Below, in pieces: positions 25,662 to 38,026 of a stretch of 64,000 nucleotides of DNA (its first letter is position 1; each line of letters opens with the position of its first letter). The notes under the pieces are model-generated. The model was not told the DNA's origin and did not search any database. It saw only the letters and a program-made list of their open reading frames with translations. The stretch comes from Lanius collurio (Eukaryota > Chordata > Aves > Passeriformes > Laniidae): NCBI GenBank assembly GCA_020086605.1, contig JACBWW010000002.1, positions 31,531,287 to 31,595,286 on the forward strand, written 5' to 3'. The position numbers and the translations under genes are program-made.

Positions 25662-27179
25662 ATCAATGGTCTTAAAACTCAAGTACTGGGTCAACCCACA
25701 GAAGTGACTGGGCCAGTCTTGATGCTAAAGGAATATAAAATCTGACAGCTTTATTTATCAGGACAAACATTTTTACAGAGTGGAACTGCTTTAGATCAGA
25801 GCAATTCTCAGCAAAACTAAGAGGGCAGAATGATGTCTCTCTTCTGGTCTAGAATGTACAGCCATAACATTGGTGAATATTTGGACCATGCAAGTGATCT
25901 CAGAGGTGCCAGTAGTAGCCCTTGAAAATGAATAAGGTTGTACAGATCAGTTCTTAAACTCAACAGCCTCCCAGTGTGCTGCTCACATCCTCTATACTTA
26001 AAACATCACCTTTGCCTGTGGCCTGCTGGGTCCATTAAAGTAGTGAGTTGGAGAAAATACTGCTGAAGCCAAAGGGCTGGAAGAGAGAAGACTGAGAACA
26101 AAAGACTTTGAAGACAAGGGAGGAGGTTAGTCCTACCTCCTGAAGAGTTCATCCTAACTTGATGAGTCCAGCTTGTGTTAAAGAGTATAAGGTCTAAAGT
26201 CCCATTTGCAGCCTACTGAGCATGTTCTGAGGAATCAGCCAGTGGCTGCATGGCGTTTCTCCGTCATCTCCAAATTGGGTCTTCATACTCATCTTTTAAA
26301 CATATTCATATCTGCAACAGTTTTGCTACCTACACAGACCTTTATTTATAAAGACATCGCTGAGCTATGTGTTTGGGTGCAGAGGCTCTTTAAAAATATC
26401 CTGGGTGAAGTGCACGTTCCAGCACTTAGTGGCAGGATAGAGATGAGGGGAGTCTACCCCTGGGCTGTTGGGGAAGGAGGATTTGTGGTAGCTTGAGCTG
26501 TTAACTGTAAATGTGTATGCACCATTTTTATTTATTGTAGCTATATTTTAGGCATAAATACAATTACAAGAATAAAAAAAACTGTACATGAGATGGCACA
26601 AGAGAGGGGAAGAAAAAAAAATTATAAATTACAGATGCAGTTGGGCTTTATAAAACACTAGTCCTATGCCTTAGGCATGCTGGCCCACAGTGCAGGCTCA
26701 TGATACCATTACTTTTGTGAAAGTGTTTTCACAAGCAGTGATGACTTAAAAGACAATAGAGAAAACCCCAAATATGCTCCCTGGCTGCCCCTGGGAAGCT
26801 TCAGAACTACATGCATCATTTACATGCATAATCTCAGTGCTGATTTTTGCTCTTGCTTAGTAAGATTTATATGCAGGCAGCAAAATTTACCTGGCATATA
26901 CAATAAGAGGCAATAAGGCTCATCCTCCACAGGAAAGGACAGTATTAAACAGTATGTGTTGAAAATAAACATTTTAAAATTAACAGGCTAATTTCTGCAA
27001 GAGTAGTAAACAAGCTATGGAGTTTTGTAAGTGGCTTATGTTAATATCTAATATCTCTTGAAAAAAAAGGAAAAAATCTAAATTGCAATCTGTATTGCTG
27101 GAGGGCTGCCATTTATATAATTTCTGTATGTTAAAACAGAAAAATGAAATAACCAGTGAACATCAGGCCACTTAGGCAA
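25662..27179. other. Unassigned noncoding sequence
   Basis: No gene or nameable repeat. An open frame at 26206-26496 has no domain. A word around 26674-26690 is shared with about 31198-31215 (see findings). Confidence 0.55.
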
Positions 27180-27610
27180 ATTCTTTGATGGAACAATTAA
27201 TCTGGGATTTCATTAATCAAACATTAGAAAGTAAAAATACAAACAATATCAGGCAACTAAGTTTTGTGGAATGTAGGCCTTGTCAAATAAACCTTTAATC
27301 TTTTCTGGCAAGATTACAAGTCTGGTTAATTACAACAACTTCGCTGATAAAATGAGTTTGCTGGATTTCTTCTGGGAATTCAATTTAGTACAATGGAGCA
27401 CCTAGAAAGCAAATAAAATTTATGGAATAGACAGGGCACACTTTAGGGGGATTACAATTCTTTCAACAGCAGAGATGAAAATGCAGCAGTAAAATATAGA
27501 TTATCAGATAGCCAAATCTTGATTAGAAAGATAACTTACAGGTTGGACTCTACTCCTTCTGGTTGGTTATTCTGGGATATATTCCTGGTAAAATAGACCA
27601 CTGGTATAGG
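27180..27610 (+). mobile_element. Ancient CR1/L3-like LINE, RT block
   Basis: A strongly decayed plus-strand LINE whose pattern resembles the old sauropsid CR1/L3 group known from turtles and crocodilians more than modern avian CR1. 'ttttgtggaatgtaggcctt', 'gtcaaataaacctttaatct' and 'agattacaagtctggttaat' match the pattern '..aca/tagg(c)cttgtcaaacaaa..tttgat..gagattacaagtttggttgat'. About 27362-27400 translates to something like GFLLGIQFSTME / DFFWEFNLVQWST, corresponding to the RT block LDFxKAFDxVPHDIL. 'gggcacactttagggggatt' fits the following 'ggcacacattaaatggatt'. Similarity fades after about 27610. It is collinear with the next block and probably one insertion. Confidence 0.65.
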
Positions 27611-28177
27611 ACCTGAATAATGGCAACATTCTAAGGATGTTCCTAAATTCCATAAATCTTTTGAATGACACAGAGGGTGAGATTCAATTTCTAATACAAA
27701 AAAAATATATATATAAAGAGCTGCCATTTTAAGTGTCCTAAGGAACTGGATTAATCTGCCTGGTAGATATGACACAGGATATAAGAGAAACCCAAACCTT
27801 TCAGAAAAGCAGCTGACGCCATGTGGGATATTTCCTAACAATCTGAACAGGACTACACCCCCATGTTTAGGTAAGCAAATCCTACCACAACTAACATCTG
27901 TCAGCTGGAGGCTTCTCTCCTCAACTATGGCTTCTACCTACAGCTTCTGATACAGCACTTGCAGTCTAACAGGAGGCGGTCACTAACATCCAGGAATGAG
28001 TGAGCAGGACTCTTGAAATTTTCCATGTGCCTTGTGTTAAATTTACTACTTGCTAGGCAGAGATTACCCAGTGTTTGCCAGCCCCTTTGAAATCACTTTT
28101 AGCTACACAACTTACATTTAAAGAGCAGTTTAAAAAAAAAAAAAGTAGGACTGGGGAAATTCTTCCCATATGAACAC
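27611..28177. other. Gap between two ancient LINE blocks
   Basis: I cannot align this to the LINE. It may be the decayed middle of the same element, partly deleted, or a later insertion. An A run lies at 28132-28144. Minus-strand frame 27536-27841 shows no domain. Confidence 0.4.
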
Positions 28178-28552
28178 CAAGAATTAATCTATTCAGTTTA
28201 TCAAAGAAAAGATTGAAGGATTACCTGATTATTTTATTGAAGTCCTTAGACATGGAAAGCTATGATAATGAGAAGATTTGCAGTCTTGCAGACAGAGATA
28301 TAATGAAATCCAATTTGTTGGAAGTCAGACAAATTCAAGCTTGAAATAAAACACATTTTTGAACACTAAGTTTAATTAAAGATTGGAAAAATTTCCATAC
28401 AGGAGGTGACAGATTTGCCATTGCCAAGAGTCTTTCAGGCAAAACTTTCCTTCTGAACCTCCTTTAGTCCAGTTTCTAGGAACAAAAATGTCATGGCCTG
28501 TGTGTGGAAATTTTTAAACTAGATGATCACAATGATCCTTTCTGACTACAGA
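28178..28552 (+). mobile_element. Ancient CR1/L3-like LINE, 3' end
   Basis: Plus-strand 3' part of an old CR1-type LINE. 'aatctattcagtttatcaaa' and 'gaaaagattgaaggattacc' match the end of ORF2 (N/K LF SLSKRRLKGDL). 'gaagtcagacaaattcaagc' and 'ttgaaataaaacacattttt' match the 'agacaaattcaaattagaaataaggc' block. 'gattggaaaaatttccatac' matches '..attggaacaatttaccaag', and 'catggcctgtgtgtggaaat' matches 'tatggcctgtgttatacagg'. It ends with 'aactagatgatcacaatgat' plus 'cctttctgac', the classic 'gactagatgatcacaatggtcccttctggcc' tail. Four ordered blocks at the expected spacing make chance unlikely. Confidence 0.75.
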
Positions 28553-30466
28553 GCACACAAATTTATAAACATGAGGAGATGAGCCCTAATCTTCCAAAAG
28601 AGGCTATGCTATTGAAAAATTTGTCCCATCTGAGAAATGAGAAATATTGGAACAAGTACAAAAAAAAATCATTCCTTGGAAGAAAGTATGACTATTTTCT
28701 CAGCAGACGTTTTTTGAGATTGTCTCAGTAGGTGCCAGCTTGGCATACCACTCCTCCTTTGACAAGCACAAACTTGGGGAGAATTACAGATAGGGACATT
28801 TGAATAACAGTCTCGGGCAATGGAGTACACACCTTCTGTGACTGTATTCTATTGCATGCTCAAGCATCAGCTTTTGCTGACTGTTGATTTCTTCCCTTAT
28901 TATTAGAAGGGAGGAATAATATTATTATTATTTTTCCCTACATTCTTATCATTATCAACATTGCTGTCCAGAAAATGCCTTTTCCCTCTTGGACAATTAT
29001 CTTAATTTTCAGGCTTTTTTGCTTCTTTGAGAAATAAAAGCATTCAGTTGAATATTTTGGTGACCTTTCATTCTTGAACAGCAGTCAGGGGAAATATCTT
29101 TCACCCCAGCAATTATGCTGATGTGAAGACTGTCCATGTAAGTGGATGGGTCTGAGGGAGAGGCATGAGTTGAAAAAAACGGGACTTGAGAGGAAATTCT
29201 GGATTGAAGCCTGTGAGAAGCAATAGGTAGACTAGCTATGAAAAGTGCAGTAGATTATAATGATGGGCACACTAAATACATAAAGATACAGAAAGAGAAA
29301 GGAATTTTTATGTTGGAGCACTGTCTTTGCTTATCTTCTTACCAGTTGACTCATTCTGGCTCCTTGGGCAGTAAGAAGACGAGAGGTGCAAGCTACACAC
29401 CTGCATCTCAATTTGGATTTCAGATTAGGGTTTGTATTTCAAGCACTTTCCAGAGGTATGGGCATTCAACTGTGATGGTGCATTTCACTGTGTTGTATCA
29501 CAAGGATGATTTATGACTGAAATTTGGATTTCGTGTAACTTCTGCAGCAAATATGAAGCACATATGATTTTGCATTTTAAATACCATCCTTCTCACCACA
29601 TGCATTTGATTGAAAACAGGGGTTTATGAATATATGTATATAGCTTTAAATGTGTTGAAATAAATTGATAGCAAAGGGCTGGAAAGCTTGCTAAGTAGAC
29701 AATGGACAGTACAACAGAGATTGATAAAGTGTAGTTCGGGGAATTATATTGTTTAGATTTGATCTAAGAACAGATTGGTTCAATTTAGGGGAAATGATTC
29801 TTCATTACATTCACTGAAGTGTGTTTCTGGAGCAGCACCAAGATTTTAGCTGCTTTTAGGTTTAAATACTATATCCAAAAGTGTTCAGTGCACTGCTTCA
29901 GGTCTTTTGGCAGCATCTGTTAGCTCTGTATTGGTCTGGTGATCCTCATGCTCTAAAAGAGTACTCCACCAAAAGAGGCTCCTTTTCCTCAGCATTTCTG
30001 TGTTTGATGTTAGCCAGCTGCCCATCATCAGTACCACTCTTTCCAAGTGATTGCTCTTGAATCCTAACTAGCTGTCTTCAAGCAGAGATCTGCATGCTGC
30101 TTAGCTCTATGTCCTAGGTCTTAGCTTCCATCCTTTTTGCTGTCAACAACTCTCTACTAGCCCTGTGGCACCTCACTTAGCAAATCAATATTAGGAAAAC
30201 TTTTAACATCACTAAGGTTTCCAAGTGGAATCAGAGAGATCAGCCTGAAGCTGATTCTCACATTGCACAGAATCTGATTTGGTATTACCTAATGCATGAA
30301 ATTTTAACCCTTAGACCTCAGTAAAACTGACCTGGTATTCAAGCCTTCTATGGCAGTGAATATGAGAGAGGAAATACTGTCAGAACTTTCAGCATGGGAA
30401 GGCACTTTAGTTTCTTATGATGAATGCCTCTTTACATGAATAAATGGATGAACATAGTAGATGTGT
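28553..30466. other. Unassigned noncoding sequence
   Basis: No gene or nameable repeat. A small ATT-trinucleotide patch lies at about 28914-28934. A T/C-rich patch lies near 28935-29030. Confidence 0.55.
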
Positions 30467-30538
30467 AGGTGGATGGATGGATGGATGAACAGCTAAAAAA
30501 ATGAGGCGAATCAATGGATGGATGAATAGATGGATGTA
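30467..30538. repeat. Interrupted (GGAT)n microsatellite
   Basis: About five GGAT units at 30470-30486, then a 28-base interruption, then a second imperfect GGAT/AGAT run to about 30538. A few more GGAT-like units lie upstream from about 30443. The interruption and point changes suggest an older, stabilising repeat. Confidence 0.85.
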
Positions 30539-31469
30539 CACTGCTGCACATACTGAGAGAAAGTGAAGGCTACAAAACTATGTCAGGAAAACCTGGGAAG
30601 TTTTTCATACAATGATCTGAGGTTCTGTCCTTTGTGTCAGTTTAAAAAAGCCAAAATACATAAAGGCCAATTAAAGGCCATAGCAGCTTTAAAGGAAATG
30701 TGCTGATTTCAGTAAAAGCATCTGAAATATCTCCAAATGTGGAGGAGGGTTTTGACATGAATTCTTCAAGCTGTGGGTAGCAATTGCCAGCAAACTTTGC
30801 ATCTGCAGAGAAAGATAGAATAGAGTGTAGTTTAAGCATTTAAAAAATGTATTGTACTTATGTTTTATGCTTAAAGAGAGTGCTGACAAGTATGGAGCAT
30901 CACAGAGAAAAGTCTTAGCAGCACAATCAGTGCTAAATGGTTGTGCTTTTTATTTGCATTTCCTTCATTCTGTTCCTTCTTTCCCTGGCAAAAGACTAAA
31001 TTGATTACCAGCTTTGTATCAATGAGTTCCATTTTTCCCTACAAAATTAAGGTAGTAGTTCATGCCATGATTTTAAAATAATTTTTTGCTGCAAGTGTGC
31101 AATCATAACTCTTCTTTAACAAGGCTTTCAATTTTTACTCTAATGACATATGTCATGTTATTTCAGAGGTGAAGAAAAATCAGTCCTAATTTTAGCCAGG
31201 CATGCTGGGCCCACAGCTGAAAAATAGGAGCTTTGGCCAGACTTGTGAATTCCACTGAAAACTTGATAACTTATATATTCTGTGTCACATTCAATTTTTA
31301 GCATAAAATTTCTGCCTTCTGTCCTGAGTTTTGTTCTTGAAAACTTTTAAATTGGTTTGTCTCTGATAAACATCATTATTTCTACTACAATGGCTAGAAA
31401 GTTAATTTATTTTGCATGCAAGAAGGCAATTTCTTGTGTTTTCAGATAATTCAATCCCAGTAAAAGTTC
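30539..31469. other. Unassigned noncoding sequence
   Basis: No gene or repeat recognised. Confidence 0.55.
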
Positions 31470-31815
31470 CATAGAATCACAGGTTGAGGATGGAAAGGAC
31501 GTCTGGAGGTCATCTCGTACAACATCCCTGCTCAAGCCACCTCATGCAGGTTACCTTGCGCTGTGTCCAGATGACTTTTGAATATCTCTAAGGACTGTGA
31601 CTCCACCACCTCCCTGGGCAACTTGTACCAATGCTTTATCACTCTCACAGTGAGAGTGTGTTTCCTGATGTTGAGGAGGGGCCCCCTGAGTTTTGATTTG
31701 TGCCCATTGCCCCCCTGATAGGTCTCCATGCAAAGCAGTCCCACGTCTCTCAGCCTCACCTCAGAGGAGAGGTGCTCCAGTCCCTTAATCACCTCTGTGA
31801 TCCTTAGCTGGACAG
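31470..31815 (-). mobile_element. CR1 LINE, reverse-strand 3' part
   Basis: A minus-strand CR1 copy, its 3' end at the left: 'catagaatcacaggttgagg', then 'ctggaggtcatctcgtacaa', 'ctgctcaagcc', and the antisense UTR. ORF2 C-terminus follows, with 'ccaccacctccctgggcaac', 'ctctcacagtgagagtgtgt' and 'ggtgctccagtcccttaatc'. The minus frame at 31532-31792 reads MIKGLEHLSSEVRLRDVGLL at its start, matching CR1 '[20 protein letters not shown]'. The 'tctggaggtcatct' end differs from the 'ttaaggtccctt' ends elsewhere in the window, so it belongs to another CR1 subfamily. 5' truncated near 31815. Confidence 0.94.
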
Positions 31816-34800
31816 CAGTTTTAGCCCCTTCACACTAGACTTGGCTCTTTAATTTGCACACACACTCTTTCCTGTGAGCATTACCTCTCTAGGACTTGTA
31901 TCCCCGAGTTCCCATGCTGCTTTCATCTGTGTTACATCTCACACATGCTTGACATCATGGTATAAAAACCCCAAACATTTGGGGTGTGCTGATGTTTCAG
32001 GCACCTTGGATTGATAAAACCCACACAAAGGCACTCATTATCCCAAGGGTACCTATAGAGTACCCGTGAATATATGGGTGGTAAAAGCAAGCTTAAGTTC
32101 CTCCAGAAGCTGGAGGTGTGGATACAAGCCACTCCATGGTACCATGCCTGGCTGATCAAGATAGTTTCCTGAGACAGATGAAGGAATAGCTTGAATGGAA
32201 GAAGCAATCCTCAGGGATGTTAAATCAGAGCACAACCTTTTGGCAGATGGCAGATTTTTTATATCTGAGCTCTGGGTCACAAAGGGGTAGGAAAACTTAG
32301 CTATTCCTTGTGCTGAGAACTGCTGAAGCTCCAACATCAGAGAGCCCCTCCATGGCAGCATACATGAAGCTCAGACTTCTGTTTTCTGTCAGCTCTGGAA
32401 CAAGGTCACAGTTATCACTGTTACATACCTGTGTTGCCGAATTTTCCATGGCACAGCAGCAATATTTGGAAATCCTTCATAAGCCAAGCAGAAATAGACT
32501 CACAGAAGTTAAAGTGTATATTAAAATGTTAAATAGGAAGAGAGAACAGTTTGTGTAAGATTAGGGTGAGAAATATAAATATATGATGATTATAAAACCT
32601 GATGTAATGGAACATGGCAGGGTGGGGCCCCAGGGCTGAAATAAACTAGATTCCACTCTTAAAACTACATTATGCAAGAGTGAAGATATATAAATTGGGA
32701 AAAGTAATGCAGTAATAAAAATGTTTTGGAAAGTGAGACAGGGTGAACCAACACAGTTTTTAACCCCATAAGAATCTCCTGCCAATATCTTTTATGAATA
32801 TGAGTTTTATCTTGTCCTTGTTTATTTCAAGAGTGTTTAAATTTTGAAAGGATTTGCGATTTATTTTTTTTCTTTCAACTGAGTTGAATATGTAAATAAA
32901 CCCGACAAAGAAGAAATTATCATTAGCTGAAGCACAGATGGAGAATTTGTACTACAATGTCATCTAAGTGCTTGCACTCTCCTCAAGGTCCTTTTGCAAT
33001 CAGCCCATGGGAGAGTGTGCACCCCCATGCACAGTTATGCTGGCATCTTTCTGCTCAGATGTTTCAGGGACAGATTGCAGCAGCAATCTGATAGCAAGGA
33101 AAGAAAGGCAGAGTTGTGCCCTCACATGGGAAAAGGACACGTGCACAACTACTGACAGGGCTTATCTCCACCAACAAGGGTCCAGTCCCTTCAGCTCACT
33201 GCTCCTTCTGCTTCACTCTATGAACTTATGCTTTTGTGATCACAGATGTGTTGTATTTATGATGGATCTGCATAGAGGCATGGCTGTGTTTATTATACAG
33301 CCAAAATTTGCTGCACTGGAAGGGAACTTAAAAGCTGCTCTGGCCTACAGCCCAGTTATGAGCTGCATCAATCAGTTTCAATAACACTCTGGAATCGAAT
33401 ACACAGATCTCAGCATGCAGGGCTAGCATTAGTGTATTTATATGCCCATGGAAGAGGTACATGCCTTTCCATTTTATTGACTGGGAAACTAAGTCAAAAG
33501 ACATCAGTAGCCTGGTTCTGTTGCCATGGAAGTTGATAGCAAAAATCTCTTTTACAGTCACAGAAAATGAAAGGTTGAGTGAGAATTGATACATCTCAAT
33601 AGAAATGCCAAATCTGTTGGCTCCTAAGCTTTCACAATTAAGCCCAGCTTTTGTTTTGTTCCATGTTAAGCACCAGGGGTCTATCATGATCAGTACTTTT
33701 TCTCTGCTGCACATCTGTGATGCCTCAGAAGAAAGCGACTCTTTCATCTGTAATGAACCAGTATCGATTTCCAACCATGTACTGGAGGAAAGGAGATAGA
33801 AGTGGTCTTCTTTAGTCAACAGTATTTATCCTGGAGGGAGAATTTGCACTCCTTTAGTATATGCAGGTAATATTTGATATGTATTACAGGTGGGAGAAGT
33901 ATTAAACCTCCAAAATCACACATGGTGTATTGGATGTGTCTTCAGTCACTAATATTTAGCACAGGAGGTCAGACAATGCTCTGCAGAAAAAATGTGCCTT
34001 CCTTAGACTAGAGTACTGTTCTTTAATGCCATAAAATCACACATTCTTCATAAATTATAGGTAAAATCAAGGGAGTGAGAAGTTATCATTTGGCAGTATC
34101 TCTTCATCAACAAGTTACCTTCTGAGCATAAAAGGACGCTGCTCTGTCAGAACAGATTAAATCCTTTGCTCTTTTTGCTCTCTGTTCAGAATATGGCACC
34201 AGTACCGTGCATCCAGCTGTTTGAACAGAGAGGATTAACCTCCTCCTGGGACCAATTATGCTGCCCAGCCGTCTGCTGCCATTGCTGAGCTGCCAAGGAG
34301 CCCAGCCAGGGACACATGTGGCAGGGTCCTGCTGTAATGAGAGTCCATGTTTCAGATAAAGGCTCCTGGCCTTTCCCAGTACATGCATTCCAGTATCTCA
34401 GTGAACTGGCTGTTCTTCTCTCATGGGGATTTCCAGTTGCTGAGGCTCACGTTTGATCACCGTGCACAGGCAGCCCATATGAGTGAGCCACAGCTCAAAT
34501 ATAGTGAGGTCAGCTGGTATTTCACTGGGCTGTGTGAATCAACCTATTATGGGTCAAGAGATGTGCATGTGAACTCTGCTAATTGGGATGCTACCAAAAT
34601 CCTGGGCATTGCTGGGATCCTGGATCGTCAAGCTCTGCACTTAACTTTGGGATCTTCAACACTGGTGCTCTAAAGCTCTCCAAACACCAGTGGTCTGAGC
34701 CCCAGCTTAAACATGACAATTATTCACACCACACCTCCTATGTCGGTGGTAAAGCAGGGTAACAGTGAAGAAAGAGCAATTACAGTCACTGCTGCAATCT

Positions 34801-35166
34801 CTGTATTTCTGATCCAAATTCTTCCTATTTCTGCAAGGTGCTAAAATACTGTAATATAGAAAATCTGAAAGAATGTTTACTAGATTAGCCACAGGTAAAA
34901 AAAAATTGAGCTGTTTGGTGAGCCATCTCCACCTGAAAAATACATGGCAGGAAGACTACAGGTTGGTTGCCTGGAAAGAATCTCCCAAGTGTGTAAAGAG
35001 TGGAGGAAAAAACAGTCAGAGGCTATGAAGAAAGTTTTCCCTTCTCCATAACCCTCCCACTGAGCACACCAGGACCATGAGTCATAAGTTTGCACAAAAA
35101 TCAAAGTAGTTTTATTTCTGTTGGCTGCAGATGGACATTTGTAAAATCAAACATCTATTCTTTCTT

Positions 35167-35168
<2 letters not shown>
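31816..35168. other. Unassigned noncoding sequence
   Basis: About 3.3 kb with no nameable repeat. Open frames at 32968-33384 (+, 138 codons) and 33328-33819 (-, 163 codons) lack any domain, signal or family resemblance. They are within what AT-rich DNA gives by chance over 64 kb. An RFX X-box-like GTTGCCATGG lies at about 33519-33528. Segment 34190-34340 is locally more GC-rich. Confidence 0.55.

Positions 35169-35206
<38 letters not shown>
35169..35206. repeat. 38-base poly(T) tract
   Basis: An uninterrupted run of 38 T, preceded by TTTC units (35159-35168). Equivalent to poly(A) on the minus strand. CR1 elements do not end in poly(A), so the tract is not the tail of any CR1 here. No polyadenylation signal is visible in the expected place on the minus strand, so a processed retrocopy is not supported. 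Confidence 0.95.
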
Positions 35207-35209
<3 letters not shown>

Positions 35210-38026
35210 TGCTGAGGGATCGTGGACAGTAGAGAGAAGGGGAAAGTAAATGATGCACTGAAAAATGACTGTTTAACTGTGGAAGAAGTCCTTGAAAATT
35301 AGAAGGCAAATTTGAAAGTGGTTGATTTTAGGAAAATGATCTTTAACGTCAGAAAAATTTTCCGGCTAAGTTTCATATTGTATCAGGATATGGTGAGGCA
35401 TGACTACAATACAAGTTTTCAAATAATACCTTGAATTACAGCCACAGCTGTAAGAGTGCACACTAATATAGTTTGAAAATGACATTAACTTTAAGCCTAC
35501 TTGTTACCATCAAAGACCAAGCTGAAACATAAGACTGTTCTCAATTCTGTTTGCAGTGAACTGCTTATATAGTTTCCACAGACTCCTCTGTTAGGAGGAA
35601 GATTTGGGTCAGATTTAGTTGTTCTCATCTTCGTAATTAAGACAGTGGCTAGAAAAATCACTTTAAGATATTAAGAGTGATATGCATGCTTATATTTGAA
35701 AATCAAGAGACTGTTTTTCCATGTGCACAAGCCTTGTTGACCCAAGATTTCCATCTTTTCAGAGCTTTCCCAATGCATAGAATAACAGGATATTCATGTT
35801 TGTTTCTGATATGTTTGAAAACTGTGAGACTCTGGTTCATAGTCTAAACACAAAGGAGCTATCTACTGGGTATTTGTAGTCATTTGTTTTAACACTGTGA
35901 AATAGAATATGAAATGCCCCACCAATAATCTGGCAATTATATGTATCAGTGTCCCATAAAGTATGATGACTATTTTTCCACTGAAGAAGTTTCAGTAAAA
36001 AAATAAAAAATCTTTCATGTAGAAACTGCACTAGAGGATTATAAAGGCCTCCTGTCTCAGTTTCTTTGCAATCACAAATTAACAGTATGGATACCATGGA
36101 ACATTAAAGCAATCTGTTGACCAAAGGTAGCTGATACATAGTGTGGGGATAACTATTATTTGTTCAGAGCTGAAAGCTGTTACATATCTAGTGATGAGAG
36201 CAAGGATGTAAAAGAAAAGGCAGAGAGGAAAACAAAAAAAAGATAAAGGCAAAGCAAAGAACATGTGATCAATCTTCTGAAACTGATGGGAATATTGCAT
36301 TTCCAATACTTGAATTATACATTATGAATACTTCATCTGATGCATTTAGCCCACACTCCCATTTTTAATTTGTGAAACCGTTGCAAAACACTCTCTGATT
36401 TAACATTATTCATCGATAACCTAAAAACAAAATATTAAAGTTGTGTTAGAAGCTCCTAAATCTCTGGATCTTTTCACAGCTAGTAACTCCACTATCAGCA
36501 TACATAACCAGAATGAAAAAGAGGATCTTTTCTTATTGTGCCAGGTATCTAAGCAATTACATTCACTAAGGTTTATTTCACATGCCACCACTGTCCTGTG
36601 GAACATGACTGAGAAAGAGCTTTCCCATAAAACACTTGTCCATGGTTTTGTCAGAGTGCCTATGAACTGTGTTAGACAACTACCTGACTTCCTATGGCCT
36701 ATCTTCTCTACAGTTTCATTACCTAGATAAAATTGTGACAAGAAAAAAAATACTCCCAGCTGTACAAAAGTGTTCCCCATGACTTGAAAATGGAATTTGT
36801 TGCATAAAAAACTAGGTACGTCCCTCTGCCAAGCTCTGGTCAAGAAGAAGTAATGAATCATGCCAGTGACACAGACGGGGCTGGACAAATTCAGAATGTG
36901 AATGGATGGTGCTTTGTAACTCTGAATCGTTTAATGCCAGTATCACATGAATAGGCACACAGATCAGAATAGAATTATCACATCCCACATTTGTGAGGTC
37001 TGACTCCACACTTTCATAAACATAGCATAAAGTAAGACTTTTTGAAATTTTTACATGGAGTTCCCAAATACTTTCCTGGAATATGACTGTCATGTTACTG
37101 TTTCACTTTTCTCTTAAGGTTCTTTGCTGTATATTGGATCAGTACCAGGTAGATAATGCTTCTCTGGCGATGTCACATTTCAAAAGAAAAAAATCAAACT
37201 AAAGGATTCAAATGTTCAGTCTGACCATATTTTTCCTCTGCAGTTTCTGAGTAAACCAAATATCATGGCAGAATCCTTTTTATAGAAGTTTTGCTGCTTC
37301 TGGCTTACAGTAGCAACCAGAAGCTCTCACAGCTGCTCACGGGGAATAGGACATTTCTGTAGCTCATTGTCATTGCCCTTGCTGACAGTGCTGCCTCAGT
37401 CTATCAGACTTGAGTAGGCAAAGGATCCAGATGTACCCTTTAAGTCCCAAAGAAGGCAGCAGAATATAAATTTATACCTGCAGTTTTGTGTGGATGTGTG
37501 TGCTCTGCTGAGCTTAATTTTGCTGTAAAATGGAGTCCCTATTCCTCTTGCGCTTTTGTTGTACTCAGTAGGATTACAGATAAGTGTCTATTGAATATGT
37601 TTTAAAATCACCATGATATTATTGAGAGAAAATAATAAGATGGAGTAGTAATCATAATAGAAATCTAGTTTTTCCTCAAGCTAGTTCCAGTTAAATTCAG
37701 TGGAGCTACAATGATCTCATTTGGGACTATTATTTTCTATTAAGTTTTGTTGTAGATCAAGGATTTAATACAAATACTTTAAAATTGAAGAGAACACAAT
37801 TAGTACATGCCAATTCTGTGTTCTGGAAACAGTTAGGCCAATTACTCTGATTTGAGTTTGCAACTAAGCACAGTAAAAGCAAAAGAACTCCACTGAAGAC
37901 CTAGCAGTTCATTTACTTTGTAGAGGTTAAAAGCAGCCGTCAGATTTACAACAAACCGAAGAAGACACATACCGTGGTGGACCGAAATGATAGCGCAGGA
38001 ACTCTGTCAGGACTTGCAGAGGACAT
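35207..38026. other. Unassigned noncoding sequence
   Basis: No gene or nameable repeat. The minus frame at 36421-36888 (155 codons) has no recognised domain and overlaps a plus frame at 36443-36730; both are probably chance. The 60 bases before the next CR1 (about 37940-38000) hold several CpGs, unlike the surroundings. Confidence 0.55.

Noticed and set aside
33235..33246. TGTGATCACA palindrome
   Set aside because: Looks like a bacterial CRP half-site pair, but the context is vertebrate nuclear DNA; chance palindrome.
33328..33819. 163-codon minus-strand frame outside any repeat
   Set aside because: No domain, signal peptide or family resemblance; a frame of this length is plausible by chance in 64 kb of AT-rich DNA read in six frames. 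A cross-species codon-conservation test would settle it.
35207..35500. Processed retrocopy on the minus strand attached to the T tract
   Set aside because: No polyadenylation signal at the expected distance and no recognisable coding sequence.
36421..36888. 155-codon minus-strand frame
   Set aside because: No recognised domain and overlapped by an equally featureless plus-strand frame.
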